Below the pieces are notes generated by a model. The model was given only the letters and a program-made list of their open reading frames with translations. It had not been told where the DNA came from and did not search any database. Position numbers and translations under genes: made by a program. Shown in pieces: positions 1 through 5,794 of a stretch of DNA of 5,794 nt; position 1 is the stretch's first letter, and each line of letters begins with the position of its first letter. The stretch is from Acetobacteraceae bacterium (GTDB lineage Bacteria > Pseudomonadota > Alphaproteobacteria > Acetobacterales > Acetobacteraceae). Location of the stretch: NCBI GenBank assembly GCA_030039695.1, contig JASHVB010000434.1, positions 1 to 5,794 on the forward strand. Reading direction: 5' to 3'.

Positions 1-2
1 CC

Positions 3-449
3 GATATCGATCCGCCGAACGGCTACACCATCTCCGGGGAGGGCCAAGGCGGCGTCGCGGGTTTCGCCAAAGGCGGCGCGAAGGTGCACCTCGACGACGA
101 CGGCCCCGGCACGAAACTGACCTACGAGGTGCACGCCCAGGTCGGTGGCAAGATCGCTCAGCTCGGTGCGCGGCTGATCGACGCCAGCGCCAAGCAGATC
201 TCCGATCAGTTCTTCGATCGGTTCAGCGCCGCGGTCGCGGCGCCTGCCGCGCCGATCGCAGCGCCGACCGCAGCGGCGGAGCCAGCATTGGCGATGTTCG
301 AGCCGGCACGGCGCCCGCCGCTGCCACCTTCCTCCGTCAGCATGCGCGATCTCGTGCCACGTGAGCCGATGGGTCTGCCGATGGCATTCTGGATCGGCGG
401 TTTCGTGTTCCTGCTGCTCCTCCTGCTTTACGTCGGAAGCATTTTCTAG
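3..449 (+). CDS. coxG: CoxG-like SRPBCC protein with C-terminal membrane anchor (5' end outside window)
   Basis: Open from the window edge; 148 codons are visible, ending in TAG. The visible first part (DPPNGYTISGEGQGGVAGF, then GGAKVHL and GTKLTYEVHAQVGGKIAQLG) matches the C-terminal half of the CoxG/SRPBCC fold, including the final helix (ARLIDASAKQISDQFFDRF). About 65-70 N-terminal residues should lie upstream. An Ala/Pro-rich linker of about 60 residues follows, then a strongly hydrophobic segment (about visible residues 129-148, with a run of six Leu) ending at the C-terminus, so the protein is probably tail-anchored with the globular domain in the cytoplasm. In CO dehydrogenase clusters CoxG is linked to membrane attachment of the enzyme and to passing electrons to quinone. 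The next gene overlaps it by one base, which indicates an operon. The substrate enzyme is not in the window, so it could serve another xanthine-oxidase-family hydroxylase rather than a true CO dehydrogenase. The GTG at 84 is internal, not the start. Confidence 0.88.
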   Translation, partial: DIDPPNGYTISGEGQGGVAGFAKGGAKVHLDDDGPGTKLTYEVHAQVGGKIAQLGARLIDASAKQISDQFFDRFSAAVAAPAAPIAAPTAAAEPALAMFEPARRPPLPPSSVSMRDLVPREPMGLPMAFWIGGFVFLLLLLLYVGSIF

Positions 450-451
450 TG
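435..451 (+). promoter_or_regulatory. Ribosome binding site and overlapping stop/start for the MoxR ATPase gene
   Basis: GGAAG at 435-439 lies nine bases before GTG 449-451. The upstream stop TAG (447-449) shares its last G with this start (TAGTG). This spacing supports GTG 449 as the start and suggests translational coupling. Confidence 0.6.
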
Positions 452-1342
452 GCCAGTCTGCCCGCTACCGTTTCCGACACCGCGAAGCTGCTGGCCGATC
501 AGGGCTATATCGCCGACCGGGACCTCGCCACCACCGTCCACCTCGCGCTTTCCATGCGCCGTCCGCTATTCCTGGAGGGCGAGCCGGGCACCGGCAAGAC
601 CGAGATCGCCAAGGTGCTGGCCGCGGGCCTCGGGCGTCGCCTGGTGCGGCTGCAGTGCTACGACGGCATGGACATGGCTGCTGCCGCGTACGAGTGGGAC
701 CACGCACGCCAACTCATGGCGATCCGGCTCGCCGAGGCCGCGGGCCAGACCGATCGCGAGGAACTCGCGCGTGACATTTACACTCGGGAATTCCTGCTCG
801 CGCGGCCGCTGCTGTCGGCGATCGACCCGGGCCTGCCGCCGTCGGTACTGTTGATCGACGAGCTGGACCGCGCCGACGAGCCATTCGAGGCATTCCTCTT
901 GGAGCTACTCGCCGATTTCCAGATCACCGTGCCGGAGTTCGGCACGGTCAAGGCGAAGACGCTGCCCGTGGTGGTGCTGACCTCGAACCGCACGCGCGAG
1001 GTGCACGACGCAATTCGCCGCCGGTGTTTGTATCACTGGGTCGATTACCCAGATGCGGCGCGCGAACGCGCAATCCTGGCAGCGAAGGCGCCTGGCGTGC
1101 CGGAGCTACTGGCAGCGCAGGTTGTCGCGTTCGTGCAGAAACTGCGGACTGAGGATTTGTTCAAGCTGCCCGGGGTCGCAGAGACGATCGACTGGGCGCA
1201 GGCGCTGACTTACCTGAACCAGAAGGAACTTGCGCCTGCGGAGGTGGATGAGACGCTCGGCGTGCTGCTGAAATACCAGGACGATATAGCCAAAGTGCGT
1301 GGCGCCGAGACGGCACGGCTGCTGACTGAGGTTCAGGTATAA
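449..1342 (+). CDS. coxD: MoxR-family AAA+ ATPase, CoxD-like
   Basis: The product is 297 residues, close to the length of known CoxD proteins. The AAA+ parts appear in order: Walker A GEPGTGKT (44-51), Walker B VLLIDELD (133-140), sensor 1 TSN (178-180), arginine-finger region AIRRRC (188-193), and a sensor-2/lid segment PGVAETIDWAQAL (241-253). This is the MoxR clade. In CO dehydrogenase clusters CoxD is an ATP-dependent chaperone needed to mature the Cu-S-Mo active site, working with the VWA protein CoxE. Assignment to CoxD rather than another MoxR protein rests on the overlapping coxG-like gene upstream and on the overall sequence. No VWA gene follows: the next 534 bases before gyrB carry no recognisable coxE on this strand. 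The last ten bases overlap the 3' end of a possible small gene on the other strand. No membrane segment or signal peptide is seen, so it should be cytoplasmic. Confidence 0.9.
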   Translation: MASLPATVSDTAKLLADQGYIADRDLATTVHLALSMRRPLFLEGEPGTGKTEIAKVLAAGLGRRLVRLQCYDGMDMAAAAYEWDHARQLMAIRLAEAAGQTDREELARDIYTREFLLARPLLSAIDPGLPPSVLLIDELDRADEPFEAFLLELLADFQITVPEFGTVKAKTLPVVVLTSNRTREVHDAIRRRCLYHWVDYPDAARERAILAAKAPGVPELLAAQVVAFVQKLRTEDLFKLPGVAETIDWAQALTYLNQKELAPAEVDETLGVLLKYQDDIAKVRGAETARLLTEVQV

Positions 1343-1536
1343 GCCGCTTCGATCATCCGCCTGACGTTGTCGTCGACTGTGTCGCCCTGAGCCTCTGGCT
1401 TCGGTGGCTGCGCGGTGTCGGTTGCACTGTCCGATTTGGTGGAATCGACCGAGTGTACTGGTACATCCGGTGGTGCGGTTGCACGCCGGTTGCGGTGGCC
1501 TACTGCCCGAGATGATCGCATGGTCTTGCGCGGCAT
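1333..1536 (-). CDS. Small hypothetical protein, 67 residues
   Basis: I do not recognise a family. ATG is at 1536 and TGA at 1333-1335, convergent with the MoxR gene and overlapping its last ten bases. The N-terminus is basic (MPRKTMRSSRAVGHRNRR), the middle is Pro/Ser/Thr/Asp-rich and probably disordered, and the end is a likely short amphipathic helix (DDNVRRMIEAAYT). The composition looks like a real small protein rather than the Arg/Pro/Gly-rich shadow frames typical of GC-rich DNA. The start lacks a good Shine-Dalgarno; the nearest purine run is GGTAAGAT, 9-14 bases upstream. A basic tail with a disordered linker could suit nucleic-acid binding, but that is inference only. It is either a genuine small gene or a chance frame; I lean slightly towards genuine. 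Confidence 0.45.
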   Translation of the reverse strand: MPRKTMRSSRAVGHRNRRATAPPDVPVHSVDSTKSDSATDTAQPPKPEAQGDTVDDNVRRMIEAAYT

Positions 1537-1545
1537 TGCGATATC

Positions 1546-1704
1546 TTACCGTTTTGTTTTTGCGAGCTGCACGAGGTAACCCTCAGCGAGGCTCGCACAG
1601 CAGCCTAATTGAGAAACTGTTGGTCCGTCCGAGTACAGACGCCAGTCGCCGCCCGAGCTGGTATCATTAACGGCTTGAATTCTTAGCTGGCCGAGTTGCA
1701 GACG
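1546..1704 (-). pseudogene. Short protein-like frame without a clear start, possible gene remnant
   Basis: The frame is open from just after a TAG (1705-1707) to TAA (1546-1548), 52 codons, with no ATG or GTG near its beginning; only CTG or ATT could start it early. The predicted peptide contains GGDWRLYSDG and then ASLAEGYLVQLAKTKR. This resembles the common layout of small bacterial proteins in which a W-x-x-Y strand and a short turn lead into a final amphipathic helix. It stops nine bases before the ATG of the 67-residue frame on the same strand, so the two could form a small operon. The missing start suggests a truncated or frameshifted remnant, a non-canonical start, or chance. The surrounding DNA is visibly less GC-rich than the flanking genes, so a chance open frame is less expected than elsewhere but still possible. 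Confidence 0.25.
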
Positions 1705-1708
1705 CTAC

Positions 1709-1722
1709 GGCCGTCACCGGCC
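1709..1722. repeat. Small perfect hairpin
   Basis: GGCCG (1709-1713) and CGGCC (1718-1722) pair around the loop TCAC. No T-tract follows on either strand, so it is not an intrinsic terminator alone. It lies just beyond the probable gyrB terminator tract. Confidence 0.4.
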
Positions 1723-1724
1723 AG

Positions 1725-1754
1725 AAGAAAGACAAAGCCCGCTTGGGCGACGGG
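1725..1754 (-). terminator. Probable intrinsic terminator of the recF-gyrB transcript
   Basis: Read on the - strand, CCCGTCGCCCAAGCGGGC is followed by TTTGTCTTTCTT. A tight GCCC/GGGC stem with a four-base loop (1748-1745 with 1740-1737) can form, or alternatively CCCG/CGGG with a longer loop. A pyrimidine tract containing nine T in twelve bases follows at 1736-1725. It lies about 130 bases after the gyrB stop. The stem is short, so efficiency is uncertain. The + strand has no T-tract after the stem, so it is unlikely to stop transcripts from coxD. Confidence 0.45.
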
Positions 1755-1757
1755 ATT

Positions 1758-1807
1758 CCCTCACAGGGCCATGACCCAGCGAGCATGCCCTGAAGAAACG
1801 TGAGAGG
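1758..1807 (-). repeat. Imperfect hairpin in the gyrB 3' untranslated region
   Basis: CAGGGCCATG (1764-1773) pairs with CATGCCCTG (1784-1792): nine pairs with one bulged C and a ten-base loop. Outside it, CCCTCA (1758-1763) can pair with TGAGAGG (1801-1807) if one A is bulged, with eight unpaired bases on one side. In a gyrB transcript this lies just before the probable terminator. It could be a 3'-end stabilising structure or part of a 3'-UTR-derived small RNA. Confidence 0.4.
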
Positions 1808-1815
1808 CTGGAATA

Positions 1816-1869
1816 GCAGGAGGCAATCCGACTTTCCGAGTGCAAATCCAAGTTTTGGAGCCCGCCTGC
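1816..1869 (-). repeat. Inverted repeat next to the gyrB stop codon
   Basis: GCAGGAGG (1816-1823) and CCGCCTGC (1862-1869) pair with one mismatch. Inside, TCCAA (1847-1851) and TTGGA (1855-1859) form a second five-pair stem with a three-base loop. In the gyrB transcript this begins eight bases after the stop codon. Confidence 0.4.
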
Positions 1870-1876
1870 ACCAACC

Positions 1877-5541
<3,665 letters not shown>

Positions 5542-5582
5542 GCTCCGCAGATGCGGTCGGGTGGGAACCCGCGTCAATGGGC

Positions 5583-5620
5583 GTGCCCGGTCGCGGGCGC
5601 GGGCACCGACCCGCGCCCGC
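5583..5620. repeat. GC-only 11-bp hairpin upstream of recF with an alternative fold
   Basis: GCGGGCGCGGG (5593-5603) and CCCGCGCCCGC (5610-5620) form a perfect 11-bp stem around CACCGA. A second, mutually exclusive stem pairs GTGCCCG (5583-5589) with CGGGCAC (5600-5606). No T-run follows on the recF strand; on the + strand only CTGAAACCTCTTT follows, a weak tract. It may be a weak terminator, an RNA structure in the recF leader, or a protein binding site. Confidence 0.5.
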
Positions 5621-5631
5621 CTGAAACCTCT

Positions 5632-5784
5632 TTAGGGGGGCTGACACGCGCCAGCACCGCGGTCCGGCGCCGGACGGGCTGCCGACAGCACTTCGACCGT
5701 TGCCTCGTCGTCCCGTACCGCCCGCCGGCCGGCAATCAGGCTCTCGTCGCGGAAAGCCTCGGCGAGCGACCGGGCGGACAGCAA
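5632..5784 (-). CDS. Possible short coding frame upstream of recF, unidentified
   Basis: On the recF strand this frame follows a TGA at 5791-5793 and ends in TAA at 5632-5634, 91 bases before the recF ATG. It has strong G/C preference at third positions, and the peptide (including SLAEAFRDESLIAGRRAV, then DDEATVEVLSAARPAPDRG) looks more protein-like than the other five frames here. No ATG exists; TTG 5784 or CTG 5781 could start it, giving about 50 residues. It is not the end of DnaN, which normally closes with a V-x-P-M-R type strand. The frame could be a tiny gene, the tail of an upstream gene shifted by an indel near the window edge, or chance. The overlapping frame starting with GTG at 5794 is Arg/Pro/Gly-rich and less convincing. 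I cannot name a function. Confidence 0.25.
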   Translation of the reverse strand: MLSARSLAEAFRDESLIAGRRAVRDDEATVEVLSAARPAPDRGAGACQPP

Positions 5785-5794
5785 CGTCGGTCAC

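Larger units (their letters stand above)
1543..1876. other. Stretch without a recognised gene between the convergent clusters
   Basis: Apart from the doubtful frame at 1546-1704 I see no family-level coding sequence here. Base composition is lower in G+C than in the flanking genes. The half nearest gyrB is rich in inverted repeats (1709-1722, 1737-1748, 1758-1807, 1816-1869). No tRNA T-arm, tmRNA landmark or transposase fragment was found on reading both strands. Confidence 0.6.

Noticed and set aside
1419..1484. Direct repeat CGGTTGCAC twice (1419-1427, 1476-1484) and small palindrome TGTACTGGTACA (1454-1465)
   Set aside because: They are too short and isolated to indicate a mobile element or operator; similar matches are expected by chance, and the repeat reflects similar residues in the small frame.
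1404..1670. 88-codon frame on the + strand in the middle stretch
   Set aside because: It is the reverse of the more protein-like - strand frames, rich in Arg/Cys/His/Leu, with no ribosome site or recognisable motif.
1543..1876. Possible tmRNA or tRNA, prompted by GCAAATCC and an ACCA-like end near 1870
   Set aside because: There is no T-arm of the right stem and loop size, no GGTTTCGAC-like tmRNA landmark, and the paired arms do not form a cloverleaf or acceptor stem.

Overview
The window holds parts of two gene clusters that converge on a short, less GC-rich stretch. The DNA is GC-rich with strong G/C bias at third codon positions. RecF and GyrB look alphaproteobacterial, most like Rhodospirillales/Acetobacteraceae. 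This rests on the RecF motifs STGEQKALLIG and LLLLDEPAVHLD, the GyrB segment [13 protein letters not shown], and the GyrB ending [10 protein letters not shown]. It is a judgement from recalled family features, not from a search.

Left part, + strand (1-1342): the 3' part of a coxG-like gene (SRPBCC fold with a C-terminal membrane anchor) overlaps by one base a MoxR-type AAA+ ATPase gene resembling coxD. In aerobic CO dehydrogenase-type molybdenum hydroxylase clusters these proteins serve enzyme maturation and membrane/electron-transport coupling. The VWA-domain partner (coxE) that usually follows coxD is absent; the cluster stops here.

Middle (1343-1876): no recognised gene family. On the - strand there is a plausible 67-codon hypothetical gene (1333-1536). 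Nine bases upstream of it a second short frame ends (1546-1704), which has no ATG. Nearer gyrB, the 3' untranslated part folds into two imperfect hairpins and a probable intrinsic terminator.

Right part, - strand (5794-1877): recF and then gyrB, 35 bases apart and very likely co-transcribed. RecF loads recombination proteins at gaps; GyrB is the ATPase/TOPRIM subunit of DNA gyrase. Both look intact. dnaN, the usual gene before recF, is not seen in the 253 bases upstream of the recF start. Those bases hold a short possible coding frame and a perfect 11-bp GC hairpin.

I found no CRISPR array, tRNA, rRNA, insertion sequence or clear defence system. The window is mostly ordinary core and accessory-metabolism sequence; the less explained parts are the middle stretch and the right edge.
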